A DNA stretch of 64,000 nt from an uncultured Rhizobiaceae group bacterium (GTDB lineage: Bacteria > Pseudomonadota > Alphaproteobacteria > Rhizobiales > Rhizobiaceae): contig CALGMR010000004.1 in the NCBI GenBank assembly GCA_937958815.1, positions 297,063 to 361,062 on the forward strand. The letters are read 5' to 3'. The notes below the pieces were generated by a model. That model had not been told where the DNA came from and ran no database searches. It was given only the letters and a program-made list of their open reading frames with translations. Each line of letters starts with the position of its first letter. Positions within the stretch are counted from its first letter, which is position 1. Shown in pieces: positions 1 to 9,263 of this stretch. A program made the position numbers and the translations under genes.

Positions 1-260
1 TGCCCAATGCACGTGGCCCGTTGATCGTCGATTTCTGTTTGCGAATTGGTTACACAACTATCTTGCTCGGAACGCTTGGTTTCTTTGGCCTTGGTGTTTC
101 GCCGGAAAGTGCCGATTGGGGCATGACAATTAACGAAGGTCGCAAACTGCTTTCCCTCTACCCTCACCTGGCGCTTCCCCCCGCTCTGGCACTCATGTCG
201 CTGGTGCTTGGTTTGAACTTGTTAGCCGATGGTTTGCGCGAAGAAAGCTTGAAGGATTGA
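1..260 (+). CDS. Peptide-type ABC transporter permease, C-terminal end (partial)
   Basis: Only the last 86 or so residues are in the window; the gene starts upstream. The readable part carries a DppC/OppC-like end: a membrane segment around LLGTLGFFGLGV, then a loop with PESADWGMTINEGR, then a last hydrophobic helix ending in NLLADGLRE. In DppC proteins this stretch follows the EAA loop and closes the inner-membrane permease. The stop is separated from the next start by one base, and that gene encodes the matching double ATPase, so the two are one operon for import of a peptide or similar solute. The substrate cannot be told from this fragment. Confidence 0.85.
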   Translation, partial: PNARGPLIVDFCLRIGYTTILLGTLGFFGLGVSPESADWGMTINEGRKLLSLYPHLALPPALALMSLVLGLNLLADGLREESLKD

Positions 261-261
261 T

Positions 262-2772
262 ATGATGGCAAATGATGCTCAAACACCAATCCTTGAGATT
301 GAAGACCTGAACATTTCTTTCTTTGTGCGCGCGGGTGAAATTCCTGCCGTGATGGATTTTTCCTGCAAAGTCATGCCCGGTGAAACCATGGGGCTTGTGG
401 GAGAATCTGGCTGCGGTAAGTCCACCGTTGCGCTTGGCATTATGCGTGACATGGGCAATCGCGGGCAGATTGTTGGTGGCAAGATTAAGTTCAAAGGTCG
501 CGACATGGGCGAAATGTCCGATGAGGAATTGCGTGACATTCGCGGCTCCAAAATCGCGATGATCTACCAAGAGCCCATGGCGAGCTTAAACCCAGCCATG
601 AAGATTGGCCGCCAATTGATGGAAGTGCCATTGATCCACGAAAACGTTTCTGAAAAAGAAGCTTATGATCGTGCCTTGGCGATGATTGAATCTGTGAAAT
701 TGCCGGATCCCAAGCGGGTTATGGAAGCTTACCCTCACCAAGTGTCTGGTGGTCAGCAACAGCGCATTGTGATTGCAATGGCCCTGCTTTCAAAGCCCGA
801 CCTTTTGTTGCTGGATGAGCCAACCACAGCGCTTGATGTAACCGTTGAAGCAGGCATTGTGGAATTGATCAAAGAGCTTGGCCGAACCACCGGCACGTCC
901 ATGCTGTTCATCTCCCACAACCTTGGTCTTATTTTGGAAACCTGTGACCGCATCACGGTTATGTATTCTGGTGAAGCTGTCGAAACCGGCACTGTGCATG
1001 ATGTGTTTGATCGTATGCGTCACCCCTATACGCAGGGCTTGTTCAACTCTATTCCCCTGCCGGGTGCGGACAAAAACTCCAAACCACTTTTGTCCATTCG
1101 TGGCCAATTGCCATTACCCATGGAACGCCCGCGCGGTTGCAACTTTGGGCCGCGCTGTGACCACTATGTGGAGAGCGTCTGCAATTCTGGCGAAATTAAA
1201 ATGCAGCCGGTGGACAAAGATGGTTTCCACAAATCACGTTGCCTTCGTATTGGGGACATCGATTGGTACGCGGAACCCGAGCGCCCCGTCGTCACGGCAC
1301 CTGCTGTGCCAGGCAAAACGGTGCTCAACATTGATGGTTTGAAGAAATATTACAGTGTTGCCGCAAACAAAATGTTCGGCGGTGGCGACACACGAACTGT
1401 CAAAGCCAATGAAGAAATCACTTTCCACGCGCGGGAATCTGAGACGGTGGCCATTGTAGGTGAATCCGGGTGCGGAAAATCCACCCTCGCAAAAGTGCTT
1501 CTGGGGTTGGAAACAGCCACTGAGGGCTCCGTTACACTCGATGGCAAAGAGATCGGCAACACCGAAGTCGGCGACCGTTCAAAAGGCGATGTCGCTTCTG
1601 TGCAAATGGTGTTCCAGAACCCGTTTGATACATTAAACCCAAGCCATTCTGTGGGGTCGCAAATTATCCGAACGCTGGAGAAGTTTGGCATCGGCGACAC
1701 TGTTGAAGATCGCAGGAACAGAATGTTGGAATTGCTCGATCTGGTGAAACTGCCGCGCGCATTTGCAGATCGAATGCCTCGTCAATTGTCAGGTGGGCAA
1801 AAGCAACGCATTGGTGTGGCACGCGCATTTGCTGGCCAACCCAAAGTGGTGGTCGCGGACGAACCCGTCTCCGCTTTGGATGTTTCCGTGCAGGCGGCCG
1901 TCACAGAATTGCTGATGGAAATTCAGCGCGAAGCCAAAACAACCATGTTGTTCATCAGCCATGATTTGTCAGTCGTGCGCTACATCGCCGACCGTGTGGT
2001 GGTGATGTATCTCGGCCATATTGTGGAACAGGGCTCAACCGACGATATATTCTCGCCGCCTTATCACCCCTACACAGAGGCATTGCTGTCGGCGATCCCG
2101 ATTGCTGACACCAGCGTCCAGAAAATGCACATCGTCCTTGATGGCGATATTCCATCGGCTTTGAACCCGCCAAGCGGTTGTCCTTTCCAGACGCGCTGTC
2201 CGAGAAAGTCACAGGTTGAAGGCAATCTGTGCGAGACTGATCTGCCACCAATGCGCACCATTGGCGAAGGCCATCAAGTCAAATGCCATTTGTCCGAGAA
2301 AATTCTGCAATCTATGGAACCTGTCATTGTCCTAGGCGACAAGAAAAAAAGTGCCAAAAAACCAGCGGTTAAAAAATTGGCTGCTGCAACTGCAGCATCA
2401 GGCGTTGCCGCACTCGCAGCGCTCAATAAAGAGGAACAAACAACACCTTTGTCTGCTGCCAGAGCACGGAAATCCGTCAAGAAGGTCAGTTCGCCTGCAA
2501 AAAAAGCACCAGCTAAACCAAAACCCAAAAAAGACGCTGCTCCAGCCAGAATACGCAAGCCCGCAAAGCCCGATGACCTGAAAATGATCTCTGGTGTGGG
2601 TCCAAAAATTGAAGGCATTTTGAACGGTTTAGGCGTCTATAAATTCGAGCAGATTTCCAAATGGAAAAAAGCCGAACGCGATTGGGTCGACAACCACTTG
2701 AAGTTCAAAGGCCGTATTGACCGTGACGATTGGGTAAAACAGGCCAAAGCCTTGGCCAAAGCAAAACCGTAG
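262..2772 (+). CDS. Fused DppD-DppF-type ABC ATPase with a C-terminal NuoE-like helix-hairpin-helix tail
   Basis: An 836-residue cytoplasmic protein with two ABC ATPase domains. Walker A GESGCGKST occurs near residues 47-55 and again near 400-408, with signature motifs VSGGQQQR (about 161) and LSGGQKQR (about 509). Each half ends in the oligopeptide-transporter C-terminal cysteine region (CNFGPRCDHY, CPFQTRCPR). It would power uptake through the upstream permease. It is unusually long: about 110 residues of Lys/Ala/Pro-rich linker follow, then a 67-residue tail (770-836) beginning PDDLKMISGVGPKIEGIL. That tail resembles the C-terminal extension of rhizobial NuoE. The transporter call is firm; the role of the tail is unknown. 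Confidence 0.92.
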   Translation: MMANDAQTPILEIEDLNISFFVRAGEIPAVMDFSCKVMPGETMGLVGESGCGKSTVALGIMRDMGNRGQIVGGKIKFKGRDMGEMSDEELRDIRGSKIAMIYQEPMASLNPAMKIGRQLMEVPLIHENVSEKEAYDRALAMIESVKLPDPKRVMEAYPHQVSGGQQQRIVIAMALLSKPDLLLLDEPTTALDVTVEAGIVELIKELGRTTGTSMLFISHNLGLILETCDRITVMYSGEAVETGTVHDVFDRMRHPYTQGLFNSIPLPGADKNSKPLLSIRGQLPLPMERPRGCNFGPRCDHYVESVCNSGEIKMQPVDKDGFHKSRCLRIGDIDWYAEPERPVVTAPAVPGKTVLNIDGLKKYYSVAANKMFGGGDTRTVKANEEITFHARESETVAIVGESGCGKSTLAKVLLGLETATEGSVTLDGKEIGNTEVGDRSKGDVASVQMVFQNPFDTLNPSHSVGSQIIRTLEKFGIGDTVEDRRNRMLELLDLVKLPRAFADRMPRQLSGGQKQRIGVARAFAGQPKVVVADEPVSALDVSVQAAVTELLMEIQREAKTTMLFISHDLSVVRYIADRVVVMYLGHIVEQGSTDDIFSPPYHPYTEALLSAIPIADTSVQKMHIVLDGDIPSALNPPSGCPFQTRCPRKSQVEGNLCETDLPPMRTIGEGHQVKCHLSEKILQSMEPVIVLGDKKKSAKKPAVKKLAAATAASGVAALAALNKEEQTTPLSAARARKSVKKVSSPAKKAPAKPKPKKDAAPARIRKPAKPDDLKMISGVGPKIEGILNGLGVYKFEQISKWKKAERDWVDNHLKFKGRIDRDDWVKQAKALAKAKP

Positions 2773-2783
2773 CGAGCAATTTC

Positions 2784-3461
2784 ATGGGCTTTAAAGCTGA
2801 AATTCAAGACAGCGACACGAAAGCTGTTGAAGGGTGGATGACATCGCGGCCTGACACCGAGTCTGTCGCGCATTTCACGCCCGGCCCCGGCATTCAACGG
2901 CTTGAAATCAAGTTTGACATTGCTCGCTTGCGTGAAGCGTTAAACGAATGTCTGACACGTGAAGAGTTCCAAGGCGGCATGCAGGATCAAGGGTTTGCGG
3001 CTTTGCCGTTGACACAACGTCCAGGGCAAACGGAATGGACTGAAAATGATCTATCCGGCCGCTATTGGTTGCGCGGCGACGAACGTTATGTGGAAGAGCC
3101 GCGTGAAGATTTGGTGGCTGAAACGCAGTTCAACCAGTTCAACCCAAAATTCGCTGGCACCTATTTTGAACAAGTGCATCAAGAACTTGCCATGCGCTTT
3201 CCCATTGGGCGCACACGCATCCTGTCCAAGGGGCTGTACAATTGTAATTCCTGGCACCGCGACCCGGAGCCACGCTTGCACATTCCAGTTGTCACCAATC
3301 CAGGTTCACTGTTTGTCGTCAATCACCACGTGACGCATTTACCTGCTGATGGCTCAGTCTATTTTACAGATACGCGTGGTTATCACACAGCGCTCAATGG
3401 CGGCGAAACACACCGTGTGCACATCGTAGCTGCTTTGGCTTACGACCAGATCACAGACTGA
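2784..3461 (+). CDS. Aspartyl/asparaginyl beta-hydroxylase-like 2-oxoglutarate dioxygenase
   Basis: A protein of about 225 residues. The C-terminal half has the pattern of a double-stranded beta-helix 2-oxoglutarate/Fe(II) enzyme: WHRDPEPRLHIPV supplies a His-x-Asp pair and YHTALNGGETHRVHIV supplies a distal His and the Arg expected to bind 2-oxoglutarate. This matches the Asp/Asn hydroxylase cupin-like family, whose bacterial substrates are mostly unknown. I chose the ATG at 2784 (MGFKAEIQ) because an earlier in-frame start would lie inside the ABC gene. No strong ribosome site is visible. It ends exactly where the convergent carrier-protein gene ends. Confidence 0.7.
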   Translation: MGFKAEIQDSDTKAVEGWMTSRPDTESVAHFTPGPGIQRLEIKFDIARLREALNECLTREEFQGGMQDQGFAALPLTQRPGQTEWTENDLSGRYWLRGDERYVEEPREDLVAETQFNQFNPKFAGTYFEQVHQELAMRFPIGRTRILSKGLYNCNSWHRDPEPRLHIPVVTNPGSLFVVNHHVTHLPADGSVYFTDTRGYHTALNGGETHRVHIVAALAYDQITD

Positions 3462-3698
3462 CTAAGCAGGCTGGCTCACCAAACCGGACAAATCATTGAT
3501 TGTGTCCAACATGGAAATGTCAAAATCAGCATCTGCCAAATCAACGCCGTGATCACTTTCCAAATGCAACATCAATTCTGTTGCCGCTAAAGAATCCAAG
3601 AGCCCACTTGTGAACAATGCATCAGAATCGGAAAACTCTGCCGGTTTGCCGCGTTCAGTAAGAAGGTTTGAGACAAAGTCTCGAATAGGTTGCGTCAT
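3462..3698 (-). CDS. Acyl/aminoacyl carrier protein of a dlt-like cassette
   Basis: A 78-residue acidic protein with the carrier-protein motif GLLDSLAATELMLHLE; Ser36 in the DSL triplet is the expected phosphopantetheine site. Size and motif fit DltC-like and stand-alone NRPS carriers better than housekeeping AcpP. It is the last gene of a three-gene minus-strand operon: three bases separate it from the MBOAT gene, and a GGAG lies eight bases before its ATG. By analogy with DltA-DltC it would receive an adenylated amino acid from the upstream ligase and hand it to the membrane acyltransferase. The cargo is not identifiable. Confidence 0.85.
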   Translation of the reverse strand: MTQPIRDFVSNLLTERGKPAEFSDSDALFTSGLLDSLAATELMLHLESDHGVDLADADFDISMLDTINDLSGLVSQPA

Positions 3699-3701
3699 GG
3701 T

Positions 3702-5186
3702 TTAAACTCCAAAAAGGCTTACAGCAAAAGAGGCGCGTTCGGATAAAGACCCTTGGCCCGATATATCGTCGAAGATTTTCAAGAAGCAGAAGAAGGCGAT
3801 GACATTTACCCGCGGCCAAACGTGATAATTGAAAAAGCCATCTTCAGGCGCCACTTTTTTCCCGCGCCATTGAGAAACAATCAAACCAGCGGCGAGAGCA
3901 AGAGAATAGAAGGCCGCCGATTGAAATATCGTAAATTTCTCGAGCAAATCACCCTCAGCAAAAACATACGTTTCACGCATGAAGTGATACATAAAATTCC
4001 CAAGACCCGCCGCACAAAGTGTGGCGAATGCAATGCGCAGCTTCAGGTTCTTTTTGAAGAACTTTGTAAAAGCTGGATAGAAAAAGAAATCCACCAACAG
4101 TTCTTTGAAATAGAAGAAATAGCGGTTCCAAAATTCAGCCAGCGTACGCGATGCCAACGGGTTCACGGTGTTGCGGGGTATACGGTAACCGCACATGCGA
4201 ACAATCGACACAATAAAGTGACCCCACACGGAAATGATCAGCAGATCGATCAGATAGTTGGCAATCAAACTGCCCCAATTCACGGAAGACGGCAAAGCCG
4301 AGCCGTTTGCGTGGGCGAGAATAGCGGTTTGAAGCTCAGTCAAACCAATAACGTCATAAGCGACATAAGTTACAATTTTTAAGACCGCAGTCAGCAACAA
4401 TGCCCACACAGCAAGCTTCAATGCCTTCAGTCTGGTGACTGCCAGTTCATCATCTGTCTTTGCGGCAAAACGGTTCAAATAGCCGTAACTCTTACCGATA
4501 GGCGCAGCACTGCCACCCCAGAATGGACGCAAGAATACGGCTCGCGAAACGGATGATGTCTGATCTTTGCCTTTCGCATCAACTGCCGAATAGGCAAGAA
4601 TCCAAAGAGAAGAGATTGACACCCCCACCACGGACCACATGATGGAATTCATAAGGCTGCCTGTGGTCGTCAACAGCGCCGCCAGCAACATTGCCCCCCA
4701 TAGAAGACAAAGTGTCAGCACAGGACGTTTGGCAGCCGTGGCATGTGAGTATTTTTTCTGCCAAAGCAAAAACAAAAGGGACAATGCCAAAACAATTCCC
4801 ACCGCACCAAACTGTAAAACCAGAGGATGTGGCAAAAACGATATCGCTTCTGCTTGTGCGCGCAACAATTGCGACCAGCCGTCAATTCTAAAGGGCCGCA
4901 AAGCAAAGTAGAACAATGAAGCCCCACTCAAAATCAGCAGTCTGTGAGATGGCAGAGCCACCATCGCCAACAAACTGACGGATACGAGGCCCAGCGCTGA
5001 AAAACTAAGCTGAAAGCTTAAGCCAAGTGCAGCAATCACAGCCAAACAGACAGCAAATGCGCCCATTTGTGATGAGGCAAACTCAATAGCTCGATCGTTT
5101 TGATCAATACCGAGCCAAGCTTTGCGCAACTTTATCGGAGAGAGCGGCGTTCTTTCTCCACCGTTTGCAAATTCAACAGTGCTCAT
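3702..5186 (-). CDS. MBOAT-like membrane acyltransferase (DltB-like)
   Basis: A 494-residue inner-membrane protein with many hydrophobic helices. Residues about 351-373 (EFWNRYFFYFKEL then FFFYPAF) match the DltB/MBOAT signature in which a tryptophan-Asn-Arg stretch precedes a re-entrant helix, and His401 in NFMYH lies where MBOATs carry the catalytic His. The usual GLWHG context is not conserved, so this is a divergent member. It overlaps the ligase gene by ATGA and is followed by a carrier-protein gene, which strongly supports transfer of a carrier-bound acyl or aminoacyl group across the membrane. No DltD-like partner is present. Acceptor unknown. Confidence 0.75.
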   Translation of the reverse strand: MSTVEFANGGERTPLSPIKLRKAWLGIDQNDRAIEFASSQMGAFAVCLAVIAALGLSFQLSFSALGLVSVSLLAMVALPSHRLLILSGASLFYFALRPFRIDGWSQLLRAQAEAISFLPHPLVLQFGAVGIVLALSLLFLLWQKKYSHATAAKRPVLTLCLLWGAMLLAALLTTTGSLMNSIMWSVVGVSISSLWILAYSAVDAKGKDQTSSVSRAVFLRPFWGGSAAPIGKSYGYLNRFAAKTDDELAVTRLKALKLAVWALLLTAVLKIVTYVAYDVIGLTELQTAILAHANGSALPSSVNWGSLIANYLIDLLIISVWGHFIVSIVRMCGYRIPRNTVNPLASRTLAEFWNRYFFYFKELLVDFFFYPAFTKFFKKNLKLRIAFATLCAAGLGNFMYHFMRETYVFAEGDLLEKFTIFQSAAFYSLALAAGLIVSQWRGKKVAPEDGFFNYHVWPRVNVIAFFCFLKIFDDISGQGSLSERASFAVSLFGV

Positions 5187-6778
5187 GCCAAAGCCTGCTT
5201 TTTAAGATCTGCAAGCTCGTTCACTGAAGGTGCAATTGAAGCGCTGTTCAGTTCGGCAAGCAATGCATTGCGGTCAACTTTGTCATTGATATTGCGTGGC
5301 AATTCTTCTCGCAAAATAATCCGCGTTGGAACCATATACTCAGGCAATGTGCGTTTCATCGCTGCTTGCACATCAGCTTCCGGCATATTCATATTTGTTG
5401 AATAGCCAACAAGCCCCTGCGCGCTGCCATCGACAATCGGCCAGGCAACAATGGTTGCCAAATCAGTTTTGCACGCTTTGCGGAGGTGCATTTCGACCTC
5501 TTCCAGCTCAATGCGATTGCCCTTGAGTTTCACTTGGTTGTCCGTGCGGCCCATGTGATGGAAAATACCGTTCTCGTCGCGATAACCGAGGTCTCCCGTG
5601 AAATACCAGCGCTCTCCATCAATCACTTTGAACTTCTCGGCAGTTTGCTCTGGGCGGTTGAAATAGCCGTCCGAGAGTTGAACACTGCTGATCACGATTT
5701 CGCCTGTTTCACCGTCGGGCAGCGCTGCACCAGAAGGATCACAAATGTTGATTTTGAAATTCGGGTAAGCTGGACCAATCGCCAGAATTTGCCGTTTCTC
5801 AGTCACAATTGCAGGGTCTGTCAGACGCTGACGCGTGCAAACCACAGTGCCTTCGGTGGGGCCATAAATATTCTCAACGACGGAATTCGGAGCAGCTTCA
5901 GCCCATTCTTGAACGGCTTTGATTGGCAACGGCTCTCCACAGAATACAGACAACCGCAAAGATGGAAACAAGTCAGGTTTCAGCACCTTGTTGCCACGCA
6001 TATTGTTGATGATTGTCGGTACGGACATCCACGCAGTAATTTCACGACGACGAATGAAAGCTTGCGGCGCCATCATATCCAACTGTGTCATCAGGTGCAG
6101 CGAAGCGCCCGAACGCCAAGCCAAGAACATGTTATGGACACTCAGATCAAACGTCACATCATGCGCTTCCGCAATGCGGTCTTCTTGGGTGAATTCGGTC
6201 CATGTTTCAGTGTTGTTTAGATAGTGGTTCAATGAACCACACGAGACGACAACGCCCTTGGGTTCGCCAGTCGTGCCAGATGTGAACACGATATAACCTG
6301 TTTCTGTTTCATTTCGCGAAATGGGTTCCGGCAGACTGTTCTGTTTCAGGTCGTCTAGATTGATCGAACCGTCCACATCAGCAGCATCGGCTGTTCTAAA
6401 AATGGCTTTTGGAGCAGCTTGAAGAACTTCAGATGTCAGCAGTTTCGCACCATTTGCATCAACAACGATCGCATCCAGTTCCAACTCACCCATGAGTTTG
6501 ATCAAACGCTCAGCTGGCCATTTAAGGTTCAACGGAACATAGGTGGCCCCCGCCCAACATGCACCCGCAATCCCGATATAAGCACCAATGCTGCGAGAAC
6601 CTAAAATGCCCACACGTTTGGATTTCAAAAGCGGATGCAATGCAGTTGCCACACGCGAAGCGGCATCGACAAGGCCGCGATAGGTTATCTCAGATTTGCC
6701 AGAAGATATGGCGATTGAATTTGGATAGTTTTTTGCAGTAGCGCTAAGATTTGAAACAATATTGAAGTTTTGAGTCAC
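5183..6778 (-). CDS. Amino-acid adenylating ligase (DltA/NRPS A-domain-like)
   Basis: A 531-residue AMP-forming enzyme of the ANL superfamily. Motifs in order: FTSGTTGEPKG (165-175), FDLSV (210-214) whose Asp211 usually holds the substrate amino group, YGPTEG (305-310), YFTGDLG (392-398) and a C-terminal PRNINDKVDR with the catalytic Lys500. The FDxS motif points to an amino acid rather than a fatty acid as substrate. No condensation, carrier or thioesterase domain is attached, as in DltA. It is the first gene of a coupled operon with an MBOAT protein and a carrier, so it should load that carrier. Residue specificity cannot be read by eye. Confidence 0.85.
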   Translation of the reverse strand: MTQNFNIVSNLSATAKNYPNSIAISSGKSEITYRGLVDAASRVATALHPLLKSKRVGILGSRSIGAYIGIAGACWAGATYVPLNLKWPAERLIKLMGELELDAIVVDANGAKLLTSEVLQAAPKAIFRTADAADVDGSINLDDLKQNSLPEPISRNETETGYIVFTSGTTGEPKGVVVSCGSLNHYLNNTETWTEFTQEDRIAEAHDVTFDLSVHNMFLAWRSGASLHLMTQLDMMAPQAFIRRREITAWMSVPTIINNMRGNKVLKPDLFPSLRLSVFCGEPLPIKAVQEWAEAAPNSVVENIYGPTEGTVVCTRQRLTDPAIVTEKRQILAIGPAYPNFKINICDPSGAALPDGETGEIVISSVQLSDGYFNRPEQTAEKFKVIDGERWYFTGDLGYRDENGIFHHMGRTDNQVKLKGNRIELEEVEMHLRKACKTDLATIVAWPIVDGSAQGLVGYSTNMNMPEADVQAAMKRTLPEYMVPTRIILREELPRNINDKVDRNALLAELNSASIAPSVNELADLKKQALA

Positions 6779-6813
6779 GCATGTGCCAACTGTGTTCCGT
6801 GGAATTTGATGCC

Positions 6814-6842
6814 TAATTTCCGCGAAAACCCTTTTAAGTCAA
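6814..6842 (-). promoter_or_regulatory. Candidate sigma-70 promoter of the dlt-like cassette
   Basis: On the minus strand TTGACT (6842-6837) is followed after 17 bases by AAATTA (6819-6814), about 35 bases before the ligase start at 6778. The -35 match is good and the -10 is weak. The 123-base gap to the upstream same-strand gene makes a separate promoter plausible. Not more than a candidate. Confidence 0.3.
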
Positions 6843-6901
6843 ACGAGTTTTGCATTTACGCTTAATCAAGAACGTAAACAGATTCTTACTCAGAAGCTGG
6901 A

Positions 6902-7993
6902 CTAATTCTGGTGAACCCGCGCCAGTTTTTCCCAGTTAAAACTGACACCTGTGCCCGGTTCATCTGAAGCCACAGCCAAATTGTCTTCAACAATCAATGG
7001 TCGAGTTGTGTATTCATCGATGGGAAATGAATGCACTTCAATCCACCCACTGTCAGGTTGCCCCGCAACGAGTCCTACGTGCAATTCTTGCATGCCATGG
7101 CTGCAAACAGGAATATTATGCGCCGCCGCCAATTCAGCCACGCGCAGCCAACCCGTTATACCACCACAATTGGACGCGTCAGGTTGGATGAAGCTTAGTT
7201 TGGAATATTCGAAAGCCAACTCGAACTCTTCCAGCGTATGTAAGTTCTCACCCATTGCCAAAGGCATGTCGGTCGCATCAACAATCTGTCCATATCCAGC
7301 GTAGTTGTCTGGGATAATTGGCTCTTCAAACCATAGCAAATCATAGGGTTTAAAGGCGTGAGAGGCTTCAATGGCTTGGTCAACTTCCATAGAATAATTT
7401 GCATCAACCATGAATGCGACGTCAGGTCCAATGAGCTTTCGAATGGCTTCTATTCTTTCGATATCGTCGCGCAATTCTGGTTGCCCAATTTTTATCTTAA
7501 CTCCATTGAACCCTCGATCCAGATAGCCGCGAACACTGTCGAGCAGTTTGGGCAATGGAAAATTCAGATCGATACCACCGCAATAAGCTTTAGCCTTCTT
7601 TGCAGCTCCACCCGCCATTTTCCACAGCGGTTGACCCAACATTTTTCCGTGGAGATCCCACAACGCAATGTCGATTGCAGAAATTGCAAACCCTGCAATT
7701 CCACCCCGTCCCACATAGTGAATATGCCACAACATCCCATCATAAAGGGCGTCGATATCGTTAACTTCTTTGCCAATGAGGAACGGCGTGAAATCGTGCT
7801 CAATCATAGCCAGCACGGCCCATCCGCCTTTGCCACCCGTATAGGTGTAACCCGTTCCTTCGCGTCCATCTGACAAAACGACGGTGGCAGTGATCAATTC
7901 AAAATGGGTATGATCGCCATGTTTTGCATCCACCAAAACCTCTTTGAGGGGCACCTGAAACCGACGCGCGGTGATAGAAACAATTGTGGGCAT
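6902..7993 (-). CDS. Mandelate racemase/muconate lactonizing enzyme family protein (enolase superfamily)
   Basis: A 363-residue enzyme with the complete active site of the mandelate racemase subgroup: KIK at 166-168 (Lys168 base), metal ligands Asp197 (DAN), Glu223 (EEP) and Glu249 (GEN), and the Asp272/His299 dyad (HGM). Such enzymes abstract the alpha-proton of a carboxylate substrate and mostly dehydrate or racemize sugar acids. The His-Asp dyad argues for an acid-sugar dehydratase or racemase rather than a cycloisomerase. It is transcribed away from ureD and stands 123 bases upstream of the ligase gene on the same strand; no partner pathway gene is adjacent, so the substrate is open. Confidence 0.85.
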   Translation of the reverse strand: MPTIVSITARRFQVPLKEVLVDAKHGDHTHFELITATVVLSDGREGTGYTYTGGKGGWAVLAMIEHDFTPFLIGKEVNDIDALYDGMLWHIHYVGRGGIAGFAISAIDIALWDLHGKMLGQPLWKMAGGAAKKAKAYCGGIDLNFPLPKLLDSVRGYLDRGFNGVKIKIGQPELRDDIERIEAIRKLIGPDVAFMVDANYSMEVDQAIEASHAFKPYDLLWFEEPIIPDNYAGYGQIVDATDMPLAMGENLHTLEEFELAFEYSKLSFIQPDASNCGGITGWLRVAELAAAHNIPVCSHGMQELHVGLVAGQPDSGWIEVHSFPIDEYTTRPLIVEDNLAVASDEPGTGVSFNWEKLARVHQN

Positions 7994-8089
7994 CCAGAAC
8001 TCCTAAGTTTCATTCCGCAGTTTGAAAGATTTGATATTTTTATCAATACCTGTGACACACTTAAGAAAGCGACATATCCCACACATCAT

Positions 8090-8929
8090 ATGAAAATGAT
8101 TTCTCCAGTTCTCAAAGAAACCTCTCCCGAAACGTCTCACCAACGCGCCCGAGGAGTTGGTGACTTGGGCGTGGTGGAACAAGGCGGCAAAACTTCGATC
8201 AAGCGCTTGTATCAAGAAGGGTGCGCTAAAATCCGCGTGCCAAAGTCACATTCATCTGCGCTTGAAGCGGTCATGATCAACACATCAGGCGGCATGACGG
8301 GCGGCGACACATTGGATTGGACTTTCACTGCTGCTCAAAACACAAATTTGTCCGTCACCACACAAGCCTGTGAACGCGTCTACAAATCATCCGATGGCGT
8401 GGCGCATATGAACGTCAATCTTAACGTTCAGACTGATGCCTCTTTACGCTGGTTGCCCCAAGAAACCATTTTGTTTGATCAATGCGGTTTAAAGCGGGAA
8501 ATAAACGTGAATATAGAAAACGGTTGTGAACTGCTTATGGCTGAACCACTGGTGTTTGGACGGCAGGCCATGGGGGAAAATCAAATCAACGGCTCCCTGC
8601 ATGACCGTTGGAGAATCCATTGTGGAGGGCAACTCGTTCATGCAGAAGACTTAAAACTTGAAGGAAACATGACAGAACGTCTGGAAAACCCGTTCGTGAC
8701 AAATGGACATATTGCCTGCGCCAGTGTTCTTTTCATCGCACCACGCGCAGAAGGTGTGTTGCAAGAAGCCAAGACTTTGCTTCAAGATGTAGGCGCGGTT
8801 TCATTCTGGAATGGCAAGCTTCTTGCACGTATAATCGCACCCAGCAGTTACGAACTGCGTCAAGCGATGTATCCTTTGATACAATTGCTTGGGGATGGAA
8901 AAACAATGCCTAAAATCTGGGCCAACTGA
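8090..8929 (+). CDS. ureD: Urease accessory protein UreD (UreH)
   Basis: A 279-residue protein matching UreD, the scaffold that binds apo-urease and, with UreF and UreG, delivers nickel to the active site. Typical stretches are INTSGGMTGGD (about residues 63-73), VTTQACERVYKS, and LRWLPQETILFDQ. It opens the urease operon, as in many rhizobia. I start it at the ATG at 8090; longer in-frame extension would run back into the divergent enolase-family gene. No clear ribosome site precedes this ATG, so the start is moderately certain. Confidence 0.93.
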   Translation: MKMISPVLKETSPETSHQRARGVGDLGVVEQGGKTSIKRLYQEGCAKIRVPKSHSSALEAVMINTSGGMTGGDTLDWTFTAAQNTNLSVTTQACERVYKSSDGVAHMNVNLNVQTDASLRWLPQETILFDQCGLKREINVNIENGCELLMAEPLVFGRQAMGENQINGSLHDRWRIHCGGQLVHAEDLKLEGNMTERLENPFVTNGHIACASVLFIAPRAEGVLQEAKTLLQDVGAVSFWNGKLLARIIAPSSYELRQAMYPLIQLLGDGKTMPKIWAN

Positions 8930-8949
8930 TTGAAATTTGGACGTAGCTT

Positions 8950-9252
8950 ATGCAACTCACCCCACGTGAAAAAGACAAACTCTTGGTTGCAATGGCAGCT
9001 GAAGTTGCCCGCAAACGTCTTGCGCGCGGCGTCAAACTCAATCACCCCGAAACGATCGCTCTGATCACAGATTTTGTCGTTGAAGGTGCGCGCGATGGCA
9101 GAACTGTTGCAGACCTTATGGAAGCCGGCGCGCATGTTGTCTCTAAAAACCAAGTGATGGAGGGCATAGCCAGCATGATTCATGACATCCAAGTGGAAGC
9201 CACTTTTCCAGATGGCACCAAACTTGTCACCGTTCATCAGCCTGTGCGTTAG
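8950..9252 (+). CDS. ureA: Urease gamma subunit
   Basis: A 100-residue protein of the exact length of UreA. It begins [20 protein letters not shown] and holds [22 protein letters not shown] and the C-terminal [17 protein letters not shown], all classic for the gamma subunit. With UreB and UreC it forms the cytoplasmic urease trimer that hydrolyses urea to ammonia and carbamate. It lies 20 bases after ureD and 11 bases before ureB. Confidence 0.97.
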   Translation: MQLTPREKDKLLVAMAAEVARKRLARGVKLNHPETIALITDFVVEGARDGRTVADLMEAGAHVVSKNQVMEGIASMIHDIQVEATFPDGTKLVTVHQPVR

Positions 9253-9263
9253 GAGATTATCAT

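Noticed and set aside
3753..4382. 209-residue open frame on the plus strand
   Set aside because: Antisense to the MBOAT gene, with no family motif and an atypical charged composition.
5486..6220. 244-residue open frame on the plus strand
   Set aside because: It is antisense to the ligase gene, which has full ANL motifs. The plus-strand protein has no recognisable motif and is a shadow frame.
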